Counted from the stretch's first letter, positions 11,630-24,665 are shown. The stretch is 64,000 bases of DNA from Aphis gossypii (GCF_020184175.1 NC_065533.1:18002695-18066694), one strand, 5' to 3'. Notes: generated by a model from the sequence alone, not told the origin. A program made the numbers and translations.

Positions 11630-14600
11630 ATGAGTGAGGTCCGACTGACGGACACACACTTGTTGCCGACCAGGACGCAAAGGATTCGCAAGGTCGGGTA
11701 CGTCATGACGATTGTCGTGAGCTTAACCTGTGGTGGCATGATTATGCGGGCCCAGTCTCGTTACCGCTCTTTCCTGTACAACGCAACACTGACCGCGCAC
11801 GGCTGGTGGTCGGATAAAGATGACCGAACCCGTTTACTGAACGAGCTTTACGAGTACCACCGGACCGGGAATTATATCGAAACGTTCATGAATAATCCGT
11901 TATGGCTGATAGCTTCGGCCATATGTATCAGAGTGTAGGTATAGTGACATGAGGTAGATCTGTCATATCGAAATCGCGCCAAATAGAACCATTTTTGTTT
12001 TTACTCCAAGAGTATTATTTTAGGTCCTAAATTTACATATTTTTCTTTCAAATAAGCTGAAAAATTGTCTTATAAAAAAAATTAAAATTTTTTACTAAAT
12101 AATATAAGTATAAATTTGAGTCAGAGAAACGAGAGTCCAATATTTCTGAGGTACAATACTACAATGGCACATATTTGGGAGGGAGGGCGGGCGTCCACGT
12201 TGTTGGACATTTTTTTTAAGTACCTACTTATTTGCGTTTAAAATTGTACCTATGTCTCTTAAACCAGCGCTTCTCAACTTCATGTCGCTTCATGTCAGAA
12301 GTCTCCAGTATAAGATATACCTTAAAGGCTTAAAATATATGTATATTTCATAAACACGAGAAAAATACTTTTAAGCGTCGAAAAAAATTGAATATCTGAT
12401 CATCTGTTTATTTTAAAAAGGTTAAGGATATGCACGGCAAAATTTTAGTCTATAATCGTTTCGACAAAATTTAATTCTTAATTTTTATAAGAAAACGTGC
12501 ATTTGAACATTGGCGACTGGCGAGCACATAGAATAATATGAATTAATTGTAAATTCCAACAAAAAAAAATATGGAAAGTTAGTAGTAACTATAGGTATAT
12601 AAAGTTTCAATACCGACGTATTGTAGATCGTCGTTAATAGGTTCATTTATTCATTATACACTTTTTAAAATTAAAAGTAATGTAAACATATGTTGATAGG
12701 TATTGACTGTATTAGAAATTGATAAAAATATTAAATATTATATGAATATATAATTTAATAATTAATAATATAAATATATGTATAATTTATTAATATATTA
12801 TGTACAATGTACCTACATATACTATTTTTGAAAAAAAAGGTTGATGAATATGACGATTGTATTGATTTTAAAATGATGTGCGTTTTATTTTATTTTCTAC
12901 CACGAAAATGTGTAATATTGTAGTTGAAATGCATCTGTTAAATTTTAGTTCTATAATAAATGATAAATCATTAAAATATGGCATGTACGGACAATTTTTT
13001 TCGATATTTATAAAAAAAAAAATAGAGCATTCCAAATATCTATAATAGGTAGTTAAAAAATTAACTTTGTCAAAATTTTAACTTCAAATGCTCATAAAAA
13101 AATTAAGCTTATTTTAATATTTTTGAATTGTCATAAGAACAATTTATGTAAAATCTTGTGTCACATTTTCAAACTTTTTAAACAAACCTATTTTTTTTGT
13201 ATAAAAAAGAAATTCAAACATTTCAAACGACTATAAATAGCTTAAAATTAGTCCAAATCTTTTAAAAATATCATTATGTTTGAATAATGACAAGTTAATA
13301 AAAATAATTCGAAAAGAAATCGGTGTTTAAAATAAACATTCAATGCCGTCAAAATTGTTTATTGAATATCAAATACTTAAGTCAAAGGTTTAAACGATGT
13401 TAAAATAATTAAAAGTTTTATGAATTTTTAATTTATTTAAATAGGTATTCATCTGCAGAATAATTTTGCCGATTTTGAAGTATTTTGTAAACATTTGAAT
13501 TATAGTTTAATATTATTTTTTTTTCTAAATAGTGGCGTGATTGGAGTGCAATCGCAGCGTTTAGCGAACATCCGTATATTTTTGATTTGGTACGATGTTT
13601 GGTGTTTGGTACGATCGATTGTTGCCAATTTAAAGTTTACCGACACCTATCTAAATGTACAAAATAACATATCAAAATTATCAGTGAATAACGATTATTT
13701 TAGCAAAAATTTGTAAGTTTATTTGAAATAACCACCATACTCCCCACAATCTCAAAAACACAACCAATTAATAATATTTTGTTTTTAGTCAAAAATCTGT
13801 ACAACCGCATTACGAAGTTTCTATAGTAAGTGAAGAGTATTAACATAATTTGAATCAGTTTAGTGTACCTACATAGGGCTGATTTAAAGGCACCGCAAAT
13901 CGCAATATGCGTGCTCATCAGGCATATTGCACTTTCTAAATAAAGCCAGTGGTTGGATGGCCGACCATACAATTAATCGATATTTAATGGTGATAAATCG
14001 AGAACTACTATAGTAAATAGTGTAATAATAGATTGTAATTACTACTTTCAATTTTTTACGAACAATGGGTATGAATTCGATTTTAATTTCAAGAAAAATG
14101 TATTTTTATCTATTCTACTCATCTATTAGACTTATGAGAGTATCATTTTATTCTAACAACCTAAATCAGTGGTCTTCAACCGGTGGGTCGCGACCCATTT
14201 TTGGGTCGTGTAAGCTTTAAAACTGGGTCGCGATAAGTCTTCTTTTTAAAATAAAAATAAAATTTTTAAAATTATAAAAGGTAAAAAAATAATTTTTTAA
14301 TAATTAAATTTAGAAATTTAATAAATAAAAATACAGTTTAAAAATAGTAGTGATCTCTACTATTTAAGAATAGTAGTTATTCTTATTGCAAAGCATTAAG
14401 CAATTTTCGATTTTTTATAAACTTACGTGGGTCGCGAAAAATGTAAGCCTAAAAATGTGGGTCGCGAGTCCAAAAAGGTTGAAGACCACTGACCTAAATC
14501 ATAGTGAAATCGTATTGTCAAAAGTTGGTTTATAACGATTTTGTATACGAATATGCACTAAATACTTATGTATATTATACTCAAACACATATTCAGTATT

Positions 14601-15525
14601 TTTAAAAAGTATTTAAATATTATTCAAATAATTTTAAAAAATATTAGAGATAATATATCTTCAATACTTTCTAATAATATCTCATAATATTTTTTTTTCA
14701 ATAGAAGTATTAAATTAAAAAAAAATGTTTGTTTAAAATTAGTATCAATTATATTAGCAGCTGAATATTATGTAACAAAATAAGACCTACGTGGTAATAG
14801 TTTATTTTTTCAAAAAAACTCTATCAGATAATACATTTTTTTAAACTGAGCACTTTAAGTAAATAATTTTTTTTTAATCACCTTTATGTTTTCTACAAAT
14901 ATTTTAATATTAATAAATTATAAATTATTAACAACGTAATCAGATATCAGAACAAATAAATTAAATATTTGTTTAAATAAGTCGCATGTGTAAAATATTA
15001 ACTAAAATTAATTTATATCAACAATCCGTAGAAATAAATTATTATATTCCTATTATGAGAATATAAATAAGCAATTATAATTCATAAGTTATAGATCGTA
15101 ATTTTCTAACTATAAGTTTTTAAAAATGAAGTAGCTATTTATATTCCTGGTAAGTTCTGAAGTTCATTATCAGTACATATAATTATATTTTTCCTGTACA
15201 AAAAAATATTTTATTTTTATGAAATTATGTCTAATATATAATCACCCGACAGATATTATTTTGGGTTCTGAGCTGTTTGTGCACCATGAATTTCATACTG
15301 AGTTTTTGCCGCTCCACCATCGACAATGACGACAACTGGATAGATTGCAAAGATAAATGGGTAGACATCCCAACGATCTGGTACTATGACTATGTGAAGA
15401 TGAAAATTAAAAAAAGGCGGCCCTCGGTCCGGCGTTTATTGGCATCACGACGTCGGCGCACAGCCACCACGAGACGTCTGAGGACAAAGTACCCATTATC
15501 GGAATCGATAAAAAAAATATTTTAG
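11630..15525 (+). CDS. Unrecognised multi-pass membrane protein, four coding exons
   Basis: Assembled from exons 11630-11934, 13533-13712, 13789-13825 and 15253-15525, which together give 795 nt, a 264-residue protein plus stop. Phases agree at every junction (2, 2, 0). Borders: gtaggt donor at 11935; ttctaaatag acceptor; gtaagt donor at 13713; a 76-nt intron ending gtttttag; gtaagt at 13826; acceptor cccgacag. Joining the 37-nt third exon completes a hydrophobic segment at residues 174-193 (IILFWVLSCLCTMNF..) that neither neighbour has alone, which is the best support for the model. Other hydrophobic stretches lie at about residues 23-40, 89-109 and 119-140, suggesting four membrane passes. 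The C-terminal tail is strongly basic (SRRRR, RRLR). I do not recognise the family and assign no function. A poly-A signal AATAAA lies at 15628-15633. An upstream 5' exon is possible because the frame is open before the ATG. Confidence 0.6.
12265..12278 (+). repeat. Single hAT-like terminal motif
   Basis: The motif cagcgcttctcaac looks like one end of a hAT MITE, but I find no matching inverted end nearby. It lies in intron 1 of the membrane-protein gene and is probably a truncated remnant. Confidence 0.3.
14167..14491. mobile_element. hAT MITE, 325 bp
   Basis: Perfect 15-bp terminal inverted repeats CAGTGGTCTTCAACC and GGTTGAAGACCACTG, with an exact 8-bp target duplication acctaaat (14159-14166 and 14492-14499). 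'Gggtcgcgac'-type motifs recur near both ends, an AT-rich centre separates them, and there is no coding capacity. It sits in the last intron of the four-exon membrane-protein gene. Perfect ends and duplication argue for a fairly young insertion. Confidence 0.93.
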
Positions 15526-15994
15526 TTTGTATCAAAAAGACTTATCGTGTATAATTCAAATATGTATTTAAATACATGTCTTATTAGTTATTGGTTTTTT
15601 TTTTTTTAAGGGAAATTGGCATAAATTAATAAACTATATTGTCTTAAAAGCTTTAATTTTTTCAAAATTTTATTTGGTCATAGTTTCATCAATTTTTCCT
15701 GTTTTTAGCCGATTGCTAATTTATATGGAAATACCCTAGCCTTTCCTTCATTGAATCCTTAACTTTGTCTTTTGTTTTAGTTTTTTGTTTAATATAAACA
15801 TAAATATTAAAATATGTGATTAGGTACTGATTATAATATATATTTTATAATTGTATTTTGCGATAGGATAATATTGTGTCATGTTTATTACAATTTGTTT
15901 TATATTATTCTTTATCGCTTAGAATTTGTTTTTTTTTATTTTTCATATTTTTACCTAGAAATTCGGAAACTTTTTGTGTAATTTCTAGTTCTTT

Positions 15995-16510
15995 ATTTTA
16001 TTAAAGTGATGAATATATTGATTTTACAATGTGTTTTATTTTGTTTTTTTGTGTGTGTCTGTATACAGCATAACTCGTCGAAATAATACGACAATTTCAA
16101 ACTTCGGGGATGGTTTCCGATGGTAAAGTGAATATCCATGGTGCATTATAGAGGTCTAAAGTAAACATTTTCCAACAGTTTTAAAAAATCGAGAAAAACC
16201 AAAAAAAAAAAGTGACAGAAAAACGGGAATTTCGCAAAACCAGTTTTCAAACAAACCAATTTAATATGGTTGAAACTCAAAAATTAATCACTTTAAATAC
16301 TTGGAATTTTTACCAACTGTTTTTATTAGAATTTGCTATATACAGTTAAATTTTCAAAATATTTCGCTTATTTTTAAGGCATTTCATATTTGATTATTCA
16401 GTTGATTATTGAGTTTTTTTGTGTATAAATATTGATAACAATTTTTTGGCTCAGTCAAAATACTTGAAAATTTAATACAAGTTCCTCATGAGTTAGTTGA
16501 GTCAGTGATT
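15995..16510 (+). repeat. Dispersed AT-rich repeat family, copy a
   Basis: The order of motifs here (gatgaatatattgattttac; aaaaccagttttcaaac; aaatacttggaatttttacc; attttcaaaatatttcg; caagttcctcatgag) is matched, with divergence, at about 40030-40560 and in part at 40980-41130. This points to an old dispersed repeat. I see no ends, target duplication or coding remnant to classify it. Confidence 0.5.
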
Positions 16511-17691
16511 CAAAAAAAAAATTAAAAGAATATGGTAAGGTCATTGGGAAAAAACATTCTGGAGAACTCTGAATATATTATGTAACTGATTATGTTGTGA
16601 TCGTGATAGTCTTCGAATGAGTATCTACAACAGCCGCTGCCGCCGCCGCCGTCGACGACAAAACAGGAACACAACAACGTGTTCATGCGCTCCTGGTACT
16701 CGGGACCCAATTTTGTGGAAGTCTTCGGTTTAGGAGCGTTTGGAACACAACCGCGACATTTCTGCACACGCGTGAACACCATATTATTGAACACTACATA
16801 CAATGATAATAAAAATGTTATCATTAAAAGCGACTCTGATGCCTGGGGATCTTTACCAATAAATAGACGTCATTTATCCGTCTCTTTTAAGGGGTTTATT
16901 TATGCAATTTAATAACAATTATTTGATAAATAAAAATATTTTACCTATATTATGACATATTAATGCCTATAAAATAAACGTTATTGTTGCCTTATTAGCT
17001 TATTACAATAGATCGTATGGACTATGGTAGAGCGTCTTCGTGCAGGGAAAAAAACCGATGCGATACTCTACTATTTAATTTATTTAAGAGCTACGACTAC
17101 GAGCATAATACTCTTATCTTCATTATTATTTAATATTTATTATCACTTTTTTTAGTATGGATATGTTCACAAATAAATTTTCTTTACTTCATTTATGATT
17201 TTCTTAGTATGAAAGTACAAGTTAATAATTTCATTGACGAATGCCAGTGAACAATATTTATGGAAATGTAATAATATGATATAGTTTGTATATTATTTTA
17301 TTTTTTATACGCATAAGTAATATGAAAAATTATTATGAAAAACGCTCCTCTAGGCTTACGCAATCCACTGACAATAATAATAATAATTTTATCATTAGAG
17401 CGACCCTGATGCCTGAGGCTTCTTTACCATTAAATATACGTTATGTACCTATCTATCTTTTTAAGGGGTTTGAATAGTTGTTTATTCATGCAATTTAATA
17501 ACAATTATTTGAGAAACAAAAATTTTACCTGTATTACAATATTTTACTACCTATTAACATTATTGTTGCTTTGTTGTCTTATTAGCTTATATCGGTAGAT
17601 TATATGGGAGAGCGTTTTCGTGCTGGAAAAAACCAATACGATATTCTACTAGTAGTCCAATTCTTGATATCATGCGATTAATTCTCGTATT

Positions 17692-17700
17692 CTATAAAAC
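17692..17700 (+). repeat. 9-bp target duplication of MULE, left copy
   Basis: The sequence ctataaaac is repeated exactly at 25960-25968, on the other side of the transposon. Nine bases is the usual length for Mutator-like elements. Repeat copy 1 has one copy of the corresponding site (1022-1030, minus strand caataaaac). Confidence 0.9.
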
Positions 17701-17924
17701 GGTAGTCAGAAAAAAAAGCCACGGAAAAAAAATCCAGGGAAAAAAAAGCCAATAAAAAAAAGCCACGGGAAAAATAATCCACAAAAAAAAAAGCCATGGG
17801 AAAAATAAGCCACGGAAAATTACAATTAACAATTAAAATTAAAGTATAAATTAGGTATTATTTAAAAATTGTTTACACATTATTGGTCATATTGTATACA
17901 TACATACATACATATATATATAGG

Positions 17925-17961
<37 letters not shown>
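17925..17961. repeat. AT dinucleotide microsatellite
   Basis: A run of (AT)n interrupted near its ends, lying inside the left terminal repeat of the MULE. A shorter (AT)n tract sits at the matching place in the right repeat (25722-25741), so the length difference arose after the two ends were made. Confidence 0.9.
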
Positions 17962-17967
<6 letters not shown>

Positions 17968-19060
17968 CGGTTATAAACGGTTTACATTGGTTTTCATTTT
18001 CACATTTATATATTAGATATTATATAATATTATTAATACACAGGTTATATGTTATTATTTATTATTTATTATTCTATAGTACCTAATAAATATATTTTAG
18101 ATTCTAAACAGTAATGAATGTATTGATTTTATTTATTTTACAACCTTTATTTTTATTTTTTTGGTTTGTCATCACCTTTAGGGAAAATAAGTGTTTCGAT
18201 TTCCTTAATTAAATATATTAAGGAAATTATGAAGTTCATACAATCATACTGCAATGTACATTTAAAAAAGAATCACCCTGTACAAATACATACATTATAG
18301 TTATACATATCTAGGGTGAAAGACATAAATCAATTGATTTCAAGATAATATCCACAAAATATCAAGTTATTTTTATTCAATGTTTAGCATTTTCTTTCAT
18401 CTTGTTTTGAAGGAAATTCCCTTTCTTTTGTTAAGATATAACTGTTTTATAACAATACTTTCAGTCTCACACATCTATACTCTCAGTCTCACACATCTAT
18501 ACTCTCAGTCTTTTTCTCTAGTTTCTCTATTTTTGATTTTACATTTTTAACATACGATGGAAATCATTAACTCTAATAAAAATAAGCCCAAATTATGTTT
18601 CGAGGGCTACATGTACGTTCTCAAACATACCGGAAAAAGTAGTATTACATGGCGCTGTAGTAAAGCAACTATGCTCAAATGTCCGGGGACCATGTATACA
18701 GATCTTCAAATGTCAAAAATTGTCAAAAGTGGAACAACTCATATCATAACACATAGGCCAAACAAGAAAGAGGTTGAGGTAAGTAAGTGTTATAATGAAA
18801 TGAAAAATCAAGCAAAGACTACCAAAAACAACCCATCACATATTTTTGGAGAATGCGTTGCAAAATTAGACGACAAAAGTCAAATGCCACCTGAAAACAT
18901 AGTCAAGCGCACACTACGAAACCAAAGAACAAAAAATAATCCTTTAGACTCTGATGAAATCGTGGGTAAGTATCAATATAATATAATATATAGTTCTATT
19001 AAATATATATATAATATATAGGTATATTATTATAATAGTTATATTAAATATATACATATA

Positions 19061-19659
19061 GGTACTGGTCTGTTATCGCCACGGGAACGAAAATTTTTAT
19101 CGCACCGCCAATTACGAACGCGGCGATTACCTATCGCTTTGTTTTATTAGTTTAGGTAATTTTACGATACTTATCGGTTATCGCGACTACCTAACAAAAA
19201 ATGTAACCGCACAAAGAAATATTAAAAATTCAGAAAAAAGTCAAAAATGTGACTGTCGCTACGCTCCTCGGCGCCGTCGCTACGCTCCGCACAAATCGAA
19301 AATATCCCTCGACTTGCTATACAACGCCACCTTAAGTAGGTTACAGGGTAAATTATGTCATAGTATATGGGTAGTAATTACCCTGTGACCTACTTGAGGT
19401 GGCGTTGCATAGCAAGTCGAGGGATATTTTCGAGTTGTGCGGAGCGTAGCGACGAGTGCCGAAACACGCGCAGTCATATTTTTTGTTAGGTAGTCGCGAT
19501 AACCGATAAGTACTGTAAAATTACTTAAACTAATAAATTAAAGCGATAGGTAATTGTTGTAGGTATAAATAAAATAATATGTTCGAAATCGCCGCATTCG
19601 TAATTGGCGAGGTGATAAAATTTTTCGTTCCTGTGGCGGGGCGATAACAGACCAGTACC
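19061..19659. mobile_element. Foldback MITE inside the MULE intron, 599 bp
   Basis: Terminal inverted repeats GGTACTGGTCTGTTATCGCC and GGCGATAACAGACCAGTACC, flanked by an 8-bp duplication tacatata (19053-19060 and 19660-19667). The arms match along most of their length, including 'ttaggtagtcgcgataaccg' and 'cctcgacttgctat'. A short non-paired centre lies around 19350-19365. 'Gtcgctacgctcc' motifs in the left arm are imperfectly mirrored on the right. No coding capacity. It lies wholly in the intron of the transposase and so need not have harmed it. Confidence 0.9.
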
Positions 19660-20494
19660 TACATATATTATAATAAATAGTTATATAAATATATTTAATA
19701 TCTATAATTGAAGACTTAGCACATTATTGATTTCCAGTCTTATTTTTTTTAAATAAAAATGTAAATTAAAAAAAATACAATTTTTTTAGATGAATGGTGT
19801 ACAACGGGTGAGCCCCATAATAAAAGATTTTTATTGTTTGACGATGGTGTGAATGAGGAAGACCGTATGGTAATTTTTGCTACAGATGAAGGTCTTCAAC
19901 ATTTATCAAATAGTTCAAGTTGGTACATGGACGGAAACTTTGGTTTGGCCCCAAAAGATTTTCTTCAACTGTATGTGGTAAGAGTTAAAATACAAAAAAC
20001 ATTTATAACATCTATTTACTGTTGTTGAAAAATAAAAATCAAAAAACTTATGAAAAAATGCTGACCAAAATTCTAGAAAAATGTTCTGAACGGCAATTAT
20101 ATCCAGATCCAACTAGCTTTCATGTAGATTTTGAAAAATCTGTAATCAACGCAGTGAAATCTGTGTTGGGAGAGCATGTGTGTATTAATGGCTGTTTTTA
20201 CCATCTTACACAAAGTACACACAGAATGATTCAAAAACTTGGCCTAGAACAAATATACAGAGAAGATGAAAGTTTTAGTGAGTTTTGTAGAAAAACTGGA
20301 TGGGTTGGCATTTTTGCCTTTAGAAATGGTTAAAGATGGGATGGCTCACTTAAAGAACATAATGCCAGATCATGCCAATGATCTAGTTGATTATTTTGAC
20401 AAAACTTACGTAAATGGGACTTATAGACAGATAGGTATTCCAGGAGAGACTAATATACGTTTTAGAAATTGTCCACCACTATTTCCACTTGAAC

Positions 20495-20502
20495 AGTGGA
20501 AT
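20495..20502 (+). repeat. 8-bp target duplication of hAT, left copy
   Basis: The sequence agtggaat is repeated exactly at 25061-25068. Excising one copy and the element restores the MULE frame across the junction (EQWN then THDLTLK). Confidence 0.93.
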
Positions 20503-21341
20503 CAGGGCCGGATTTAGGGGGGGGCCCACGGGGCCCAGGCCCCGGGGCCCCCACAAGATTCAATTAATATGAGGCCCCCACAATAATTACCTTTTTTTTT
20601 AAATTTTTTAGTATTCGCAAAAATATATCCTAGTAATAATAGTCCTAATAGTTATTTGAATTTCAAAACTAGTATTATTTCATGTGTTGTTTATTATTAT
20701 ACATTTTTATACACTACGTTCGAAATATGATTTTTATTTACTAGCAAAAATATTTCCCAATGTATAAAAATAATATTTTGTTTGATATTATCTATGTGTT
20801 TTTTTTTTTTTGCTATCTAATTTATATAAACCAGATAGTGTTACTTTCATTAAGCTTATCGCTAGACGCTAGTACAATTATAGTCAATAAAACATTATTT
20901 TTCCTAAAACTCGTGTAAAACGGTACACATCGGCGACGATCTTCAGACAACATATCATTTATCATTGATTGTTTTGTCAGCGTTTAGTGCGGTTTACGAA
21001 ATTTTAATTCCTGGGATCTATACATTGTAAATTTGTCACGTATTCAATCAGCCTACTATTACTATTGGGTAAGTTAATTATTAATAAATATTGTTTTTAT
21101 CATAATTTAATTTAATTAACCAAACACACATTACTTAAAACCTATACCTATTAAATATCAATTAGAATGTTAAAGCTTCACTCATAAATAAGTCCCAGAT
21201 TTATATGCATTTGCATGTTTTTTTTAACAATTCAAAATGCAGCTAGATAAGTTACAAATTAAATCTTAAACTGATGTGTTGGTACCTGCAAAATTAAATG
21301 TTGAATATTTTAAATAAATTTTAAAAATATAAATATATAAA

Positions 21342-21372
21342 TAATATAATAATAATAATAATAATAATAATA
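21342..21372 (+). repeat. AAT/AATA trinucleotide microsatellite
   Basis: A run of repeated aat units inside the 5' untranslated part of the hAT element. Confidence 0.85.
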
Positions 21373-21957
21373 TATAATATAAATAATTTTAAAATTTAAA
21401 ATATTAATATTTATACTGTACACAAATAGATGTGTTGGGACATCGACACGTGTGTTATTATACAGCGATGATTTGATGTGTGTGCGGAAATTATATGAGA
21501 CTAGTCTGATATCTCAATCGTATCGATTTTTTTTATTGTAACTAATTTACTATTATAGTCATTACATTTATTCATGCCGTTGGTTATGGTGTTATTGCGA
21601 GTTACGACCTGCGTCTTGTGATTTAGGTATACCCACAAGCAAACTTAATTTTTTATTACTCATATAATTTATCCACTCTTCACCACTGAATTAAAATATA
21701 ATATAATTAACTTTTTTTTTTTTCAATTATTATTATCGAAACGCCGTCTGGGTCTGTATCGAAGTATTTTTCGTTTGAGAGAGGTAGAGTACAGTATGTA
21801 GCATTTATACCCCCTTCTCTTAGGAAGAGAATATTCACGTGTGTGGACTTATTTACCTATGTATACTACTAAAACGAATCACTTATTTGTTTAATGTCTT
21901 AAAAATATTAAGAGAAATAAAAATAAATTAGCTGACTTTTATTCAAATAGATATATA

Positions 21958-24665
21958 ATGGGTGATCGACACAAGACTCCTAGATTGTATAAAAGTGGAT
22001 CACAAAAAAGAAAATTAGCTGCGGATCGACAAAAAAATTCAGAGGAAAGTCTATCTTCCATTCCTAAACTGACTAATTATTTCTCTACTTCCAGACTGTT
22101 GGCTAAAAATTCTAGTAGTCAATTAACAAAAGATTTAGTAAATGTTGTCGATATATCTAACAATCAATCAGAATTCGATGAAAAATTAGATGTTCAATTA
22201 CAAAATAATAAAGTAGATGTTAACACAGACCCAGTGCTACAACTGGGATTTGAAAATTATATTGGTCCATTAACGAACAATTTAGTGACAAATGTTGTCA
22301 ATGCATCAAAAAATGATCCAGAATATGTTGAAAATATAGATAACCAATTACAAAAAAAAAACAATGTCACAAAAAATAAAATAGTAGATAATAACACAGA
22401 GTCGATGCAACTGGGGTTTGAAAATGATATTGGTCTCTGGCCGAATAAATGTACGAACGAAATTATATCCTTTTGGTTAAAAAAAGGTTTTAATGACTTA
22501 CAGAACTGTGATGAAGAATTATTTGAAAAATCGTCCGTTATTCAAGATCGGTGTGAACGTCCAGATCATGGTAGTAGAAAATGTTCGATTAATCTTTTTA
22601 AAAGAATTTCGAAAAATAAAGAAATTGTTAACCGTTTCTGGCTTTGCTTTTCTCCAAGCACTGGGAAAATTTATTGTTACGTTTGTAAACTTTTAGAAAC
22701 TAATCAAGGCAATATATCTAATAATGGGTATGTGTGATTGGAAGCATGCATCTGAACGACTACGTCAACATGAAACATCTAAAGAGCACTTACAAGGGTT
22801 ATAATACTATCACAACGAGGAAAAGAAATAGGTTGTATTGACAAAAGTTTAAAACAACAGATGAACGAAGAAGAAAGTGGTTATTGGAATAAAATTCTTA
22901 TGCGCGTAGTTAGTACGATAAAATTTCTCTGTGAGCGTGGATTGGCGTTAAGAGGTCAAAATGAAATTATTGGATCATCAAAAAACGGAAATTATCTTGG
23001 CATTTTAGAGTTGATAGCAGAATATGATCCATTTCTTTCAGCACATATAAAGAAACATGCAAATAAAGGAAGTGGCCATACAAATTATCTTTCGTCTACA
23101 ATCTGTGAAGAACTGGTTAGTTAATGGCCAAGAGCGTACTCAATGAAATAATTACTAGACTAAAAATATCAAAATATTATTCAGTCTCTGTTGATTCCAC
23201 TCCAGATGAAGGGCACATAGATCAACTCACGGTAATATTTCGTTACATGGAAAACCTTATTCCTGTAGAAAGATTTTTAACGTTTTTACCTAACAGTGGA
23301 CATACGGGTAAAGCTATAGCTGAAACACTTATTCACTTCTTAAATGAATATAACATCGATATAAAAGACTGTCGGGGGCAGTCATATGACAACGCTGCAA
23401 ACATGAGTGGGAAATACAATGGAATGCAAGCTTTTATAAAACGAGTAAATGGTTACGCAATTTTTGTGCCATGCTGTGGGCATTCATTAAATTTAGTTGG
23501 AAAAACAGCAGCTAATTCATGTCCTACTGCTATAAAATTCTTTGATTTCGTTCAAAATATATACGTATTTTTTACATCATCTCCGTCAAGATATCAAATT
23601 TTAACCAAAAAGTTATCATTGAAAAATTCGAATACACAATTTCATGTTCCTAAAAATTTAAATGATACTCGTTGGTCATGTAGAGCAGATGCCACCAAAG
23701 CATTAGTATTAGGTTATAATGAATTTAAAGAGACTTTGGAATATATTTCAAAAGACCCAGAGCAAAAAGAAGTTGTTAAAAATGAAGCGAATGGACTTCT
23801 GAAAAAAATCACTAGTTTTGAAATTGCATTTTATTTATTATTTTGGAATGACATTTTAGACCGCTTCAACGCCACAAATCACTTGTTACAAAATCCTAAG
23901 ATGGTTCTTCAATCTGCGGTAACAGCTCTTACTTCTTTGAAGCTTTTTGTTCAAGATAAACGTAATTCATTTGACGATTATGAAGAAACGGCCAAAAAAA
24001 TGTCAGGAAAAACCGACTACCCTGAAATTCGAATTCGCTCACAAAATGTAAGACTCACTCCATTGGAAAATAGAAACCAGGAAACTACTCAATTATCTCA
24101 AAGAGAAAAATTCCGATCTGAAAACTTTCTCCCGGTTATCGATCAGTTGTATACATCTCTAACTGATAGAATAAAAGCCTATGATATAATATGTAAACGA
24201 TTCGGATTTTTCAGAAAATTAGGAAATATAGAACCTTCAGAATTATTATTATCTGCCACAAATCTGGTCAATATATACTCTGAAGATTTGGAAGCAACTT
24301 TAGGTAACGAATTATTGCAGTTTAATAGTTTGGTTAATTTACGTCAAAAAGATTGCGGAAAGGAAGAATCGTGGGAATTATTTTTGTTCAGGATACTCTA
24401 TGAAGACAATTTAAAAGTTACCTTTCCAAATGTAGAAATTGCTCTGCGTATGTATTTGGTGTTAATGGTGGCAAACAGTAGTGGAGAACGCTCGTTTTCA
24501 AAAATGAAACTTATAAAAAATAGATTGAGAACTACAATGACACAAGATCGTCTAACCAACTTAACCATTTTAAGTATTGAAAGTGATATACTACGGTCCT
24601 TGGACTTTGAACATACCATCAAACAATTTTCCATTAATAAGTCAAGAAAAGTATGTTTATTATAA
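21958..24665 (+). pseudogene. hAT transposase, zinc finger MYM-type protein 1-like, frameshifted
   Basis: Three frames together spell a ZMYM1/DUF4371-type hAT protein. Frame one (21958-22737, 259 aa) has a basic, low-complexity N-terminus and then a TTF-type zinc finger (FWLCFSPSTGKIYCYVCKL). It shifts near 22730, where the next frame reads CDWKHASERLRQHE. Frame two is in use from about 22806 to 23124. Frame three (23124-24665, 513 aa) holds the transposase core: Asp24 in SVDSTPD, Asp89 in QSYDNAANMSG, CGHSLNL, and Glu455 in ANSSGERSFSKMK within the C-terminal hAT dimerisation region. The break at 23124 looks like one missing T in a run (VSLMAKS would be restored). At least three lesions exist, so the gene is dead, but the core domain is unbroken and conserved. 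Confidence 0.92.

Noticed and set aside
12700..12830. Dense TA-rich stretch as a replication origin or promoter
   Set aside because: Simple AT-rich composition is common throughout the window and gives no specific support.
13533..13670. Alternative frame in exon 2 reading WRDWSAIAAFSEHPY
   Set aside because: It looks protein-like but hits a stop before the donor and does not match the phase of the flanking exons; the other frame runs through to the donor.
13700..13972. 90-codon minus-strand open frame
   Set aside because: It is antisense to the third exon and introns of the four-exon gene, whose plus-strand splice sites and phases fit far better.
15273..15525. Direct splice from exon 2 to 15273, skipping the 37-nt exon
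   Set aside because: It also keeps the frame, but it uses a weak acceptor (ggttctgag) and truncates the last membrane helix. The microexon model has better splice sites. It remains a possible alternative form.
17701..17830. Evenly spaced short repeats reminiscent of a CRISPR array
   Set aside because: Units and spacers are both A-rich and irregular, mirrored at the other end of the transposon, in a eukaryotic genome. They are subterminal transposon repeats.
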